A DNA stretch of 64,000 bases from Owenia fusiformis (lineage: Eukaryota; Annelida; Polychaeta; Sabellida; Oweniidae). Both the position numbers and the translations under genes were made by a program. The DNA lies in contig CAIIXF020000001.1 in NCBI GenBank assembly GCA_903813345.2, positions 38,657,366-38,721,365 of the forward strand, given 5' to 3'. The notes under the pieces are model-generated. The model saw nothing but the letters and a program-made list of their open reading frames with translations. It searched no databases and had not been told where the DNA came from. Shown piece after piece: positions 22,076 to 34,062 of the stretch (within the stretch, counting starts at the first letter, position 1; the number at the start of each line of letters is the position of its first letter).

Positions 22076-24867
22076 TAGACAGGTTCCAATTCTAATAATT
22101 CAAGTTTTTGTTGCATTTTTTAGAAAAAGCAACAGACCTATTTTTACTCAATCAGTTTTTCATGCTGATAAAGATATTAAAAGATGACAGCTCAACGGGG
22201 TGGTCACGACACTGAATTTTGGCATGTTTACCCCCCTAGGAAAATATTCTAGGGGGTACTATGAAACTAGTTCATAACTCAAAGGATATATGAGCTATTG
22301 TTCTGATTTGTACACCATACATTGCTAGTACAAATATGAATACTATCCTAAAGTTATAGGTTGATAGCCTTATTGGTCACAGAAAAATACAATAAAGAGG
22401 AAAAAGATACGCAATTTTTGTCTTGCCAATTTTATATTTGTAGCTTCAAGTAAAATATGACAGCTTTAACAGCTCATAGAAGTATTCTAATAACATTTCC
22501 AGGCTATATGGGGTATTGTAATACATCTATTTTAGTTATGAAGTACTATTTTGTAATTTTAATATGACTTTATAGTGCCCTACCCCTGGAAAATTGAAGA
22601 AAGTGGATGTGGTGAATTTAATCATTTTGCAGCATTAAGTTAGAAACATGTATTGATAGACACCAAATCAATAAATTCATACCATCATCAAATGTTAGGT
22701 GACATTCTAATTCATTTATTACTAGAATATAGGACTTAAGATATTTTATATGTAAGTTTTCAATTTAGTACATGTATCATAATGAAATCTAGTGTAATCA
22801 CCTACTAGAGAGGACATTGACATAAAGTCTAAACATTATAATCATCAATTGATCTCATTTGAGCAACTGGACTATGGTGGTCATCATGCACAAGACATGT
22901 ACTACAGTGCCCGATGTACTAGGGCACGAGTCATTTGAGCCATATATACATCCTGGTATATACCTTTACAACCCATTCAGAAGGGTCATTTACAATGTGC
23001 AAAACATGGCAAAAGTTCCGTAAAATTGTTAGTTCTCATCATCTGACCATATAGCAGAGTCCTCATTAAGCCATGATGCATCACAGCCAGATGTTAGAAA
23101 AGTAGCTAAGAATCTTTTTTATTAACCAAAGATGACTTTCCCACCGATGTTGCATCACACTGTACTGTCAACTGTCTTGTTGCTTTCAATTTTGTTTACT
23201 CTACATAGATCTGATTCTGCATTTAAATACCCAGACTTCAGTTTACTTCAACTGTCATGACTAAAGCATTTGATAGTATTTACATAATAATGTTATAAAG
23301 GAGCATGTAGGTTATCGCAAACAACTTCAGACTATGAATATTTTCTGACCATTACCCTGCGTGCAGAGTCTAGTTAAACTAAGACGAAGCTCTCTTTTAA
23401 GAAGTGAAGTCAAACGAATGCAAAGGGTATCTGACCATGAACATAGGTATATCTTTTAGATCTATTCATTATCTTCAAGAAAAGTAAATATAATGATTAA
23501 TCAGACCTAAGTGATATTAAAGGGAATGGCCCAATCAACATACTTTTTACTAAAAATGATGACCTAGTTTTTACCAAAGATGCAACCTTTAATTATATTG
23601 TTGAATGCATAATCAGAATATGCTTTGAGACATGTTCTATTTCCTAAGAGGAAAAGTGGATTGCTCCAGGGACTTTAAAGACACTGGATTTGGATGACCA
23701 AAATGAACTGAAACCAATGGATAGCATGACTTTTTTCAAAGGGGAAATAACATGGGGAACACTAATCTTAGGGGAATTCAGTTTTCGTTTCAAGAGCTAT
23801 TTGATATATTAAAATAAAGAATAGTAACCTGCACATCGCTCCAAAACGCAATATGTTGACATATATCGAAGCAATTCAATGAATAATCTTTGAAATGACA
23901 CATTTATCGTAAGTATTTCTACACAAGATTTGCCCCATTTGTTCATCATTCTATAATCTTTCATTAAGCTCAAAATGATAAAGTTCACCCCCGAAACAAC
24001 CCAAGATTGCGTTTTGGAGCGATGTGCAGGTTTAAACATTGTTATTAAAATGATTGCATTTTTGGTGAAAATGAGGTCAACAACTTTGAAAAAATATATT
24101 GATGGGTTGATTGCTAGTGAAATATCTCCGAGTCCGATTGACTTTATTATCCCTGTATATCTGTCTTCATGGTCAGAAAAAAGTCATAATCAAAGATATA
24201 ACTGTCTGAAATTGTTTGTGATAACCTACCTGAACATTTGCAGGTCAAATCAGGAGTGACACAATTTATTTCCACCAAATTTTTGACATGTCTTCAAATA
24301 TACAATAGTATTTTCTTCATAAGATAGAATGTCACTTGTGAAATTTATTGATTGACCTGAGATCGTATCATATCTTTATGACATAGAAGCGAAATAGCCT
24401 TAGCAACTTCTGTTTTTAGAGAACAATAAAATAATAGAAAAGATTACTTTACCATAATTCTAATCATCCCACATTGTAGACATATTTTAGAATTAAAAAT
24501 ATGAAGGGAATGACAAAACCTCTTAGCACATTTCTTAGGAAACAAATAGTGTGGTATTCTTGTTAGTATGGCAACAGAGTTTTTTCTTTTTGTCATTTTT
24601 GTCATACAGATTACCTATCATACCAGGATCAAATCCTGAAAATTTGAATTCAGTATCTTCATTAGTATCTTAGATATATAGGTTTCTTGTAGGGGGGGGG
24701 GGTAAAAACGCTAAAATGCAGTGTCGTGACCAGCCCGTTGAGCTGTCATCTTTTAATATCGTTATCAGCATGAAAAACTGATCCAGAAAAAATAGGTCTG
24801 TTGCTTTTTCTAAAAAATGCCTCAAAAAGTCTTTCCCTTGAGATATTCTGAAATTGGAACCTGTCTA
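22076..24867. mobile_element. 2.8-kb TIR element, non-autonomous
   Basis: TIRs of about 160-175 bp start TAGACAGGTTCCAATT (22076-22235 and 24690-24867, inverted, moderately diverged). They contain the shared words CGTGACCA.CC.GTTGAGCTGTCATCTTTTAAT in inverted sense. TTA flanks both ends, a possible 3-bp duplication. The interior has no recognisable transposase and is host to a 77-bp MITE at 23353. Confidence 0.65.
23353..23429 (+). mobile_element. Miniature MITE copy 1 (77 bp, 9-bp TSD)
   Basis: Starts TACCCTGCGTGCAGAG and ends GCAAAGGGTA, with TACCCT...AGGGTA tips. It is flanked by perfect 9-bp TCTGACCAT duplications (23344-23352 and 23430-23438). A 9-bp duplication is typical of Mutator-like elements. 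It lies within the 22076-24867 element. Confidence 0.85.
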
Positions 24868-24881
24868 TTACTTCCACATTA

Positions 24882-25044
24882 CAGTAAAAACCTGCAATGT
24901 GTAACACCTCACAAGTGGAACAGTGTTTTTAAAGTCCCATGGCCTATGTACTACACGTAAATGAAGCTCTGTAAGTGGAACACCACCCAAGTGGAACACA
25001 TCTTTTGTGGTCCCAAGAGTGTTCCACTTACACAGGTTCTACTG
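24882..25044. mobile_element. 163-bp pogo/Tigger-like MITE
   Basis: Ends CAGTAAAAACCTG and, inverted, CAGTAGAACCTG, followed by TAAGTGGAACAC-type sequence. TA flanks both sides. The GTGGAACAC motif recurs internally. No coding capacity. Confidence 0.7.
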
Positions 25045-25046
25045 TA

Positions 25047-27809
25047 CATACTTAAGGATGAAAAGATCGACGAATGCTTGACATTCCATAGAAATGCTAT
25101 TATCATTTAGTTTATTTTCCTGAGTTTCTGATGTGATTTATTAATTTGTAATATGAAATTAATGTACATTAATATGTAAGATGTGATATTTGTACTTGAC
25201 TGTATGAAACCAAGAGCACAAGAAAACGTTAAAGAGCCATTCGGTGTGACATCTATTCTACGTTGCGTTTTATGATTCGTTCACTACATAAACAAACAGC
25301 GATGGTATGTCTGCCCATTAGTCCAAAGGTTTCATGGATGAGTCCTAGAATATCCAAGTGGAGTAAAATTCTAATTTGCATTTTTCATCTTTTATCCTTT
25401 TATTTTAGGGTATTTTCACACTGATGAATACTGTCGTCGATGTTAACATCGGAATCTCATGTTCCATTGCGTCCGTTTTTATGGAATGATACCCGCCGCC
25501 AAAACTTTAATATAAAAATATAGTAATTTCAATTTGATTTTCCATTTGATTACACGAGGGGCGATCCATACATTCTGATAAAATGTTTTAATTTTTAATT
25601 TTTCTCAATGTTATTTTCACAGATAAAGAAAATTGGAGATATGACAGCACTAGTAATTATAATTTTACCTTTACTTTAAGATGCATGTTTGTTCCAATAT
25701 GGTTTGGTCAGGTCGATATATCTTGTCAAACAAATGCTCACCGTGTATTAGTTCTGCAAAGATCGATTTCCATTTAGGTACGAACAAAGCGCTTTTCAAA
25801 TCATAAACCATGGATGGACTACACCGATATAATACAGTGTTAATGAATTAAGATAATAACGAGGAAATTTCACATTATATCATATTCATAGTTCCAGACC
25901 TATAGTATTACTAATGATGATGCTCAAAGGTAAGTTACACGATATGATGATAATGATTGATAATAGTAATGAAGATATTAATTGTCTCAGCTTTATTACG
26001 GTAGGCCTATATAAACAAATCATGTTTTTTCTTAATGAGTATTTGAGAGTTACGAGTATCTTTGGTAGGAAACTAAACTTTCTCATTCTGTTCTGATTTA
26101 TCTCTTTTTATCTCTCTCATTATCTAAAGCTCTTTATGGCAAGGGATAGTCGAGACTGGATCCCAAATATGAAACTTTCTTTCAGTTATATTAAGATTAC
26201 ATTGGTATTTGAATATGTATCTTTTGCTTGCAAACATTATGAAAAGAATTGAACACATACGATGAACACTATGTAAAGGAGGCCCCGGTCATCACATTAG
26301 GGAGGTTAAGATTAGTGTAAAAATATACGTATACCTATCCCCATCCGTATATTTGTTACGGATACGTATAGGTAATGGGCTATGTAAAATTAGTTTAAGA
26401 TTAACGTAAAGGGCTACAAAATCGTATTCAACAATTTATGATAAAAATGACATGCTAATTTTAGGATAAAAACCTTGCGGTGACGAGTATGGCGTTTGTT
26501 TGCCAGTATAATATGTCACCACCAAAAGCTGTTTTACAACAGAGAGAGTGGGCGTGGTGTAGCTATTGTAATGAAAGGGGGTATTGCTAATGGGGCAGTG
26601 ACTTAAGGCGAAATGTCAAATCTCTAGCATGGCAGAAGCGAGCCAAAAATATTTTTTAAGATTTGTTTTGAATTTTACAAAAAATAGATGTAATTTCCTT
26701 CTAAATTGGGCTAAAAGCTTCAAATAAAGAGCACTTTAAAGCTCTTTTCTTCTTCTATCTAATGGTTATATTTTATTGGTTATGAGGGGGGTGAGGGGGG
26801 TGCGGGGGTGCGTTGGCAACACCCCCCCCCCCCCATGGCTACGCCTATGAAGGTACTACTTATAATATTAGTTAATGAAAACATATTTAAGTGTATTTTG
26901 TTGCTATGGTGACCAATATTGTCTAACACCTGAAGATGGTCACTGTATGAATAAGGTCAAGTCAATCCAACAATTACTTCTCAAGTCATTATGTTACAAG
27001 CGGTAGTTTTGAGTTCGTTGTCATGAAAACGGATACTAGTATTGCCTAGCATCTGAACACTTTTGTAACAACTCTGCATTAGTTTATATTAGCTTATTTC
27101 GAGTGAATTTAATCCTCTGTTTAAGCTCATTACTACTTTATTGCTCTGTTACAACGATAAGTCCCCCAACGTGTTGCCTCGATATTGCATAGATATGTTG
27201 TAACTTATTAACATGTCTATGTTTTGAACACACTTTAATTTTTTAAATCAAACTACAACAACATTCGCTGAGTCATAAAAATGTCTGCTATAACAATAAC
27301 CAAATCTTCAATTCCTGGCGGTACCATAAATGCAGAAAAAGCACACCCTCAATGACTAATATACTTTAATCTCCAATAAATATTCCAGGGAACTATTAAA
27401 GGCTACAATGTGTTTTTACCAGAACAAATAACCAAATGGAACATGTGTGAAAAAATACATATTTTTTACAGTTGCTCTATTTATTCATTTATTATTTATT
27501 GTATTAGAATTATCAACATAAAGGAATCTATAAATTAATGAGTATCATACATAATTAACAGCATGAAGTAGCCCTACATTGTTTGTATTGCATTGTTTTA
27601 TTTGTTAGCCAAGTCTATTATTTATAAAAAATAAATAAATAAATAAATAAATAATGAATAAATTATTTATAACCATAAAATATACATTCATTGTACAGGG
27701 TGAGTTAAAATCATAGCCGTACAGGTGAACCAGAAATTACCATATCGGAAAAATGAAGCTAGTGCAAAGTTCCCATCACAAAACATTTTGTAATACGTAT
27801 TTTTTTTCA
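25047..27809. other. No gene seen; small palindrome and microsatellite
   Basis: No convincing exon. A short palindrome of TATACGTATACCTAT type is at about 26318-26373. A possible MITE with GGGGGTG and ATGGCTACGCC ends is around 26560-26850. A weak TKSSIPGG-like match to the downstream PR/SET gene is at 27302-27330. Confidence 0.4.
27630..27653. repeat. (AAAT)n microsatellite
   Basis: About six uninterrupted AAAT units. Confidence 0.9.
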
Positions 27810-27870
27810 TACCCTGCTTACAGAGTCTAGTTATAAACGAAGCTCTATTTTAGGAAGCGAAATCTAAGAT
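27810..27870 (+). mobile_element. Diverged partial copy of the TACCCT mini-MITE
   Basis: TACCCTGCTTACAGAGTCTAG followed by AACGAAGCTCT.TTTTAGGAAG matches the other copies with many changes. The right tip and duplication are not recognisable. Confidence 0.55.
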
Positions 27871-28430
27871 TTCGAAGATCAAGTCACACACGTACCTCAA
27901 ATCATTAACATTGCAAAAAGTAACGAATGTAATGTATCGATTCATGGATAACTAGAATGTCATAATCTATATTATATTTCAAAGATTATGAATAAGATTC
28001 AAATGCATGGACTTTGCCATTACGGGATCAACAGTCTCTAATCACTTGGAATAGAGAGCTTTAGATAAAGAGAGACTGATCAATCAGAACCCTGCCTTTT
28101 ACTGCTGGCTTTACTGATGAAATTAAAACAGTCGAGTCAGTGGTTGAATTCACAGTCTGTTTGCAGTGAAAATATGACATTAATATATGTTTTCTTTATA
28201 ATATGTCGAGCTAGGACTGCTCAAACAAATTCGCTTTTTGTAGCTGCATGTATTTAATTTCAATAGATGATAAACTTCTCAATATAAGAAATTACCCTCA
28301 TAAGACATTGTTGCAAGGTGTGTTGCAATGAATGTGGCACCCCGCATTCCCGGGCCCGCATTATGTATTCTCGAAGAAAGCCATCATGATAAGCCATGAC
28401 ATCTCATTTCTTCTCAGCCCTGTGTTTTAG
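27871..28430. other. No gene seen
   Basis: No recognisable exon or repeat. Confidence 0.4.
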
Positions 28431-28510
28431 TACCCTTTGCATTCGTTTGACTTCACTTCTTAAAAGAGAGCTTCGTCTTCGTGTAGTTTAACTAGACTGC
28501 ACGCAGGGTA
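28431..28510 (-). mobile_element. Miniature MITE copy 2 (80 bp, 9-bp TSD)
   Basis: Same family as the copy at 23353 in opposite orientation, TACCCTTTGC...CACGCAGGGTA. It is flanked by GTGTTTTAG and GTGTTTCAG (8 of 9 matching). Confidence 0.85.
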
Positions 28511-29829
28511 GTGTTTCAGGTGAAACAGAAAGATGCCATGAGTATCAGAATGGAAGAAAGCATATATTTGCACTGATGGTGTATAGATAGTTATTTTATA
28601 TAGTGTTTCTAGTTGTACGTGGAAACCTATTCTAACCAGGAAGGATATTGCAACTTTTTTCAAGATCCTAAAGTTGCAATTCTCGTTATTGTGTTTCATT
28701 GTAAAGACGCATCTGTGAAAGTGCGTCGCTGGTACAAAGGCGTAGTTCTACATAAAAAGATACACTTTTTTAAACTTGTACGTGAACGTGTAGAATTATG
28801 GACCTGGTGGATTTTTTCTCCCTTTTGTAATGTTAATACTTGGCCGGTTGAGTATATAAAGGTATACATGTCCCAACTTTTGGTAAGTGGGGGGGTCAAA
28901 TGTGGGCCATCCACACATACACTTTTTATCATGCATTGTAATTACAAGGGTGTTATAAACGAGACACCAGGATGATATAATGTAGGGGTACAATATATTT
29001 TTAGAAAATTAGGGCCCAAATCTTGAGAAAGAGTCGGAGGCATGCGAGGCGAATCCTGGAAACTCGGGTTCGGGAAAGCGGGGTTCACTGTTTGGTTCCG
29101 TTGATACCTGTGCGAAACTACATTCATAATTTACCCGACAGTCGCTTTGATAATGTTTCTTTATTAAATCTCATCAAGAATGGACGATCTTGCACAGGTA
29201 CTCATATAAGAACCTCTATATCTTTTTAACACCAATATATAACGGACACACTATGTTAAAAATAAAATGTTATATCTAATGTGCCAATTTAATGATTTAG
29301 CATATCGAAAATATTTTCAACCTAAGTGACCACATCGTGACATCACTTAGGTGGCAACATTTTTCAATGTCAATCTTTTCTAAATATGCTAAACTTAAAA
29401 ATAAACCAATTTTGACTGTCTAACCAAGTTAAAAGGATGAATATGTTTTTAATATTAGTTTACCATTGGTTTCTATGAGAATTAAAATTTTGAAATGCAT
29501 CTTTCCCTGAACCACTGTTCATTGCTCGCTCATCCTTCAACCAATTTTCTTGATTTTGTCGGCAAAAAACAAGTGAGGATGATTGCTATGCATCGGTGTG
29601 AATTATCGCTTTAAAGGATAAGTGTGACCTCTTAAAGTTAGTTTTGAATAAATTCACGATATTTTAAACAAAAAGTCCTTCAAAAATAATTTTGAAATTA
29701 ATAAAAAGTTTCACATTTCACGCTTTGACAACATTGGATAAGACAAAAATATAAGCCAAAGTGGTTTAAACTTTATATGGGGCCTTTAACTGATTAATAC
29801 AATTTTACACCCATTGGAAGGACTGTACT
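28511..29829. other. No gene supported
   Basis: The longest frame (28613-28975, +, 120 codons) resembles no family I know. It has no splice context and overlaps open frames on the other strand, so I do not call it. Confidence 0.4.
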
Positions 29830-29913
29830 TACCCTTTGCATTCGTTTGACTTCACTTCTTAAAAGAGAGCTTCTTCGTCTTCAGTAGTTTAACTAGACTC
29901 TGCACGCAGGGTA
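29830..29913 (-). mobile_element. Miniature MITE copy 3 (84 bp, 9-bp TSD)
   Basis: Same orientation as copy 2, with perfect GACTGTACT duplications at 29821-29829 and 29914-29922. It is slightly longer in the middle (extra CTTCGTCTTC). Confidence 0.88.
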
Positions 29914-29962
29914 GACTGTACTGTGACAAGTTGGACAGAGTTGTATCAATCATACATGTAAC

Positions 29963-30292
29963 CACTGGCGGATCTGGGGGGGGCCCAGGGGCCCGGCCCC
30001 CCCCCCCCCTCGGGTGGGCCCAGAAAAAAAATTGGGCCCAAAAAAATTTTTGAGCCAAAAAAGGCCTTGTTGCCCCAAAAAGTAGGCCTTTTTGGTCATA
30101 AATGGGCCTTCTAAGGCCTTATTTTTTAATTTTAAGCCAAATTTTGAAGAAAATGGGCCTCAAAATTTCAAAATTTGGGCCCACATTTTGGTTTTTAGGG
30201 GCCCAAACATTTTTTCCGCGCAAGCGCGGAAGTTTTTTATCAGACCAGAAGTTTGGGCCCCCCCCTTGTTGGTTCCCAGATCCGCCCCAGTG
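29963..30292. mobile_element. 330-bp Chapaev-like MITE
   Basis: Begins CACTGGCGGATCTGGGG and ends CCCAGATCCGCCCCAGTG, with TAAC on both sides as a 4-bp duplication (29959-29962, 30293-30296). CACTG termini with a 4-bp duplication fit the Chapaev group. The interior is rich in GGGCCC and GGCCTT words and poly-C/poly-G. No protein. Confidence 0.72.
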
Positions 30293-30296
30293 TAAC

Positions 30297-30666
30297 TGCA
30301 TGTCCAGTGGAAAATAACCAACTCTGATCATACAAAAGGTTCGAATTTGAATTGTCATGCACATGATAGTGGTCAGATAGTGATCTAAAATCGATAGCCC
30401 AAACGGGTACAAAATTGGACGGTGTTTACTACTATAATGAGATCAAGTGATCCTTACGATTATAGTGAGTTCCATTGCAGTTCGAAACTGAGGTACAAAT
30501 CATAGACAAGGAAGTGCAAAACAAGATCGCTGAATAAAATAAATGATAGTCTATAGAAGGCTTTTATTTTCCCCCAAAACTTAGACAATATTTGACTTCT
30601 AACAAACGGCGAATTATCGAAAACAAACGGCGATTTCGGACACTCGCCCCCTGCTATTGAAAGCCC
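30297..30666. other. No gene seen
   Basis: Spacer between the Chapaev-like MITE and the minisatellite. Confidence 0.4.
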
Positions 30667-31290
30667 AGATATAAGGAAATCGCTTAAGGCTATTAAGAAA
30701 CCAATTTTGGCTATTTTAGCACAACCCGATCATAGTAGGGAATCACTAAGGGCTATTAAAGCACAACCCGAGCATACTAGGGAATCAATTAGGGCTATTA
30801 AGAAACTAATATGGGCTATTTAAGCACAACCCAAGCATACTAGGGAATCACTAAGGGCTATTAAGAAACTAATTGGGGTTATTTAAGCACAACCCGATCA
30901 TACTAGGGAATCAATTAGGGCTGTTAAGAAACCGATTGGGGCTATTTAAGCACAACCCGAGCATATAAGGGAATCACTAAGGGCTATTAAGAAATCAATT
31001 GGACATTTAAAGCACAACCTGAGCATACTAGGGAATCACTAGGGGCTATTAAGAGCCAATCTAGAGGATACAAGGGAATCACTAAGGGCTATTAAGAACC
31101 AATCTAGAGGATACAAGGGAATCACTAATGGCTATTGAGAAACCAATCTGGGATATTTAAGCACAACCCGAGCATATAAGGAAATTGCTAAGGGCTATTA
31201 AGAAATCAATTTTGGCTATTTAAGCACAACCCGTTCATACGAGGGAATCACTAAGGGCTATTAATGAGCCAATATTGACTGTTAAAGCAC
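30667..31290. repeat. About 62-bp minisatellite with shortened units
   Basis: About ten units built from AGGGAATCACTAAGGGCTATT, AAGAAACCAATT and GGCTATTTAAGCACAACCCGA (each block shown is part of one unit). Two units near 31050-31120 are shortened variants (AGAACCAATCTAGAGGATAC). The array has no conserved open frame. Confidence 0.88.
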
Positions 31291-31688
31291 TAATTATCAC
31301 CATTCCTGTAAGGTAGGGTCGCCATTTTTACTAAAATCTGATATTTCCTAGGAAATGTAAACAAAGTCAGGCCACGGCTGTGATCAATTGATAGTGGTGT
31401 TAATACATCAAAAGTACGGGTCATGATGCCATTATTAATATGAAAATTAGCTTATTTGAATATTGTTTTCATAAAAACATCAGAAATATTTTTTTGCTTT
31501 CATAGGGTACCAATATTAATTCAATCAACAACGTTGTAGCATGAATAATGAACCATAAACTAATAGTCTTCAAATATGTCATTTGAAGAATGTAATCATA
31601 TTTTCTTTATTTTCTAATGCTATTTTTACTGTTAATGAAAATTGTATGTTGTATGTTTGGCCCTAAAAGGGCATCAGTACTAATAAAT
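31291..31688. other. No gene seen
   Basis: Only AT-rich non-coding sequence. Confidence 0.4.
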
Positions 31689-31958
31689 CCTATTATCCTA
31701 CACTTTGTGTACTAAATGTATAATAACATGAAAAAATAAATTTGATATTTATTGGCAAAATGAATATCCGGAGGATATCGTAACGATATACTCTGGGCGG
31801 AGGATATCGTGACGATATACTCCAGAAAACCCAATATGCGGAGGATATTGTGACGATATATTCCGCTTGTTGATTTCCCGCCAAATGCACTCTGTTTGGC
31901 ATGAAATTCATTTTACAATGATGTTATACATTCAGTACACTCCTTGTAAGTGTAGGAT
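31689..31958. mobile_element. 270-bp foldback-like element with palindromic units
   Basis: Ends TATTATCCTACACTT and its inverted copy AAGTGTAGGATAATA. Inside are three copies of a dyad around GATATCGTGACGATATAC (about 31775, 31805 and 31845), each able to form a hairpin. Confidence 0.6.
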
Positions 31959-31967
31959 AATAAGAAC

Positions 31968-32103
31968 ATCCTATGATTTTTTATCAGAATATCATTTTAA
32001 TCTACTCGGTGATATTGATATATGCACTTGTTCGCTTCGCTCTCTCGTGCAGATATCAATATCACCTCGTAGATAAAAATGATATTCCTCAAAATCATAG
32101 GAT
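31968..32103. repeat. Long hairpin (about 58-bp stem, short loop)
   Basis: The left arm ATCCTATGATTTT...GATATATGCAC pairs with the right arm GTGCAGATATC...AAAATCATAGGAT. Only a few mismatches occur, around a loop of about 16 bases (TTGTTCGCTTCGCTCT). It could be a MITE, or a transcribed stem-loop, though it is longer than usual animal pre-miRNAs. Confidence 0.75.
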
Positions 32104-32214
32104 ATCCTATAATTATATATATATTAACTCAATTGGACAAGAACAACTGAGATATGCCCACTCTGCACTATGCTTTTCAAATTATCTTAAGATAAGAATT
32201 TATCCGAATATGTC

Positions 32215-33325
32215 AAAAATCTCGATATATTTGAAATATACCTTTATCTAAAAGTTTTGAATTATGACATCACAAGTACAATGATATTACTAATACATAT
32301 AAGTGTTGTACAACATGTCCTAAATCATGTATTTACACAAAATAGTTTATTCTGTAACTACTATCGGCTACAAAAGCGCATGATATGTACTTGTGTGAAT
32401 TATGTCAAAATCACCAAAAATCAAGCGTTTCTATTTATATGACATCACAATGAGCCCAAAACCCCAGAAAATATGTATTTTCAACAAGTTTGTTAAATTA
32501 CCTTTACAATGAAACTTTAAACATGATATGTGGTCAAAGCTTACTCACTTCGAGAGCCATGTTAGATTTTGAAACTTATGGCTCTCAAACGGAGAAGTGA
32601 ACAGCTGATCAATAGTGACCTTTGAAATTGAATTAAGTCGATCCGCGGCTTACTTTTGGTCTCTTACTGTGTCTTACATCAGTATCATCAATCCGTGTAA
32701 GTATTGGAGCGCTGGAGTACTTCTTTTTCGATCAAGACTTGTAAATTGTTCATCGAGTTAAAGTTTTACAGACCTATTTCCAATATGGCGGTTTGCTAGG
32801 TGCGAGATACGCAACGAACGAAATGAATTTTGAGAATTAGTTAGGTTCGGACAACCTCCGGAGATTTACGAAAATGTCCGAGCAGAAACCGCCATATTGG
32901 AATTTGGCAGTAAAACGATTCACTCGACTAACAATTACAAGTCTTGATCGAAAAAGAAGTACTCCAGCGCTCCAATACTTACACGGATTGATGATACTGA
33001 TGTAAGACACAGTTAGAGACCAAAAGTAAGCCGCGGATCGACTTAATTCGATTTCAAAGGTCACGATCATTGAGCTGTCCAAATGCTCCGTGGGAAAGCT
33101 ATTATATCAAAATCCAAATAGCTTTCGCAGGAAGTAAGTCAAAGCGTTCTCTAGATATCTTCAAAAGTATATTTATGGACTTTAATAGTGACAACATTGC
33201 AGTTACCATGGAAACCATCATTTTTAAAAATGTTCTCACCTGTTTTGATTTATTTTAGGGATAAGGCATGTTAACACATATGCTAAGCTTTCCAACGGTA
33301 CCATGATTAGCCAGTAACCTTTTCA
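32215..33325. repeat. Tandem duplication copy 1, split by a transposon
   Basis: The sequence of 32215-32540 plus 33146-33325 matches 33426-33930 at roughly three quarters identity. Shared landmarks include TTATGACATCACAA, GTCAAAATCACC, TTACCATGGAAACCA and CTTTCCAACGGTACCA. The break at GTCAAAGC is where the next element inserted. Confidence 0.8.
32541..33137. mobile_element. 597-bp foldback element, 8-bp TSD
   Basis: GTCAAAGC flanks both sides (32533-32540, 33138-33145). The ends TTACTCACTTC and, inverted, TTACTTCCTGC are followed by small stem-loops. Long inverted arms of about 180 bp (32599-32784 and 32883-33079) keep the word CTTAATTCGATTTC or its complement at high identity. An 8-bp duplication fits hAT-type non-autonomous elements. 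The uninterrupted sister copy at 33745 shows the empty site (TCAAAGCGTT). Confidence 0.82.
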
Positions 33326-33425
33326 TCGATATATTAAACATAACACTATATTGTTGAGGACTTTTTAAATTATCATTGAAAATGTATAAAATGTATAATT
33401 GCCTCAAATATATCTTGATTTGTCA

Positions 33426-33930
33426 AAAATCTCGATATTAGATATTTGAATTAGGCCTCTATCTCTTTGTATTATGACATCACAATCATAGTGATATTGT
33501 TTGTTCGATATACAAATATTGTGTGTTGTGTTAAGTCACTTAAAGACAAAAAATAGTTTACTTTAAGTATTGTAGCTACAGAAGCATATGATACATGTCT
33601 AAATTCTGTCAAAATCACCGAAAAATCAGCCGTTTCTAGTTTTATGACATCACAATGAGTCCAATAATCCAAAAAATACATTTTTTCAAAAACTGTGTCA
33701 AATTATCTTTACAGAGATACTTTTATCAAGACATATGGTCAAAGCGTTATCTAGATATGTTCAAAAGTATATTCATGGGCCTTAATAGTGACAACTTTGC
33801 AGTTACCATGGAAACCAGCATTTTTAAGAACTTTTCCACCTGTTCTGAATGTTTTTAGTCATCAAGCATGTTAGTGCAGAAGTTAAGCTTTCCAACGGTA
33901 CCAAGATTAGCCAGTAACCTTTCAGAGGTT
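33426..33930. repeat. Tandem duplication copy 2 (empty site)
   Basis: The uninterrupted copy of the duplicated segment. At about 33737-33750 it reads straight through the position where copy 1 carries the 597-bp insertion. Confidence 0.8.
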
Positions 33931-34062
33931 TAATCTCTTCAAATATTGCCGGCTGCTACTCGTCTATATTGTTTTCATCACTATATCAGGGTGTATATCC
34001 TTTCATCTCAGAAACTTATACAGTTAAATGATAGTGTAGTACATAAAACGTTTGGATAATAA

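Noticed and set aside
28613-28975. 120-codon plus-strand ORF
   Set aside because: No recognisable family, no splice or promoter context, and the opposite strand is also open over much of it.
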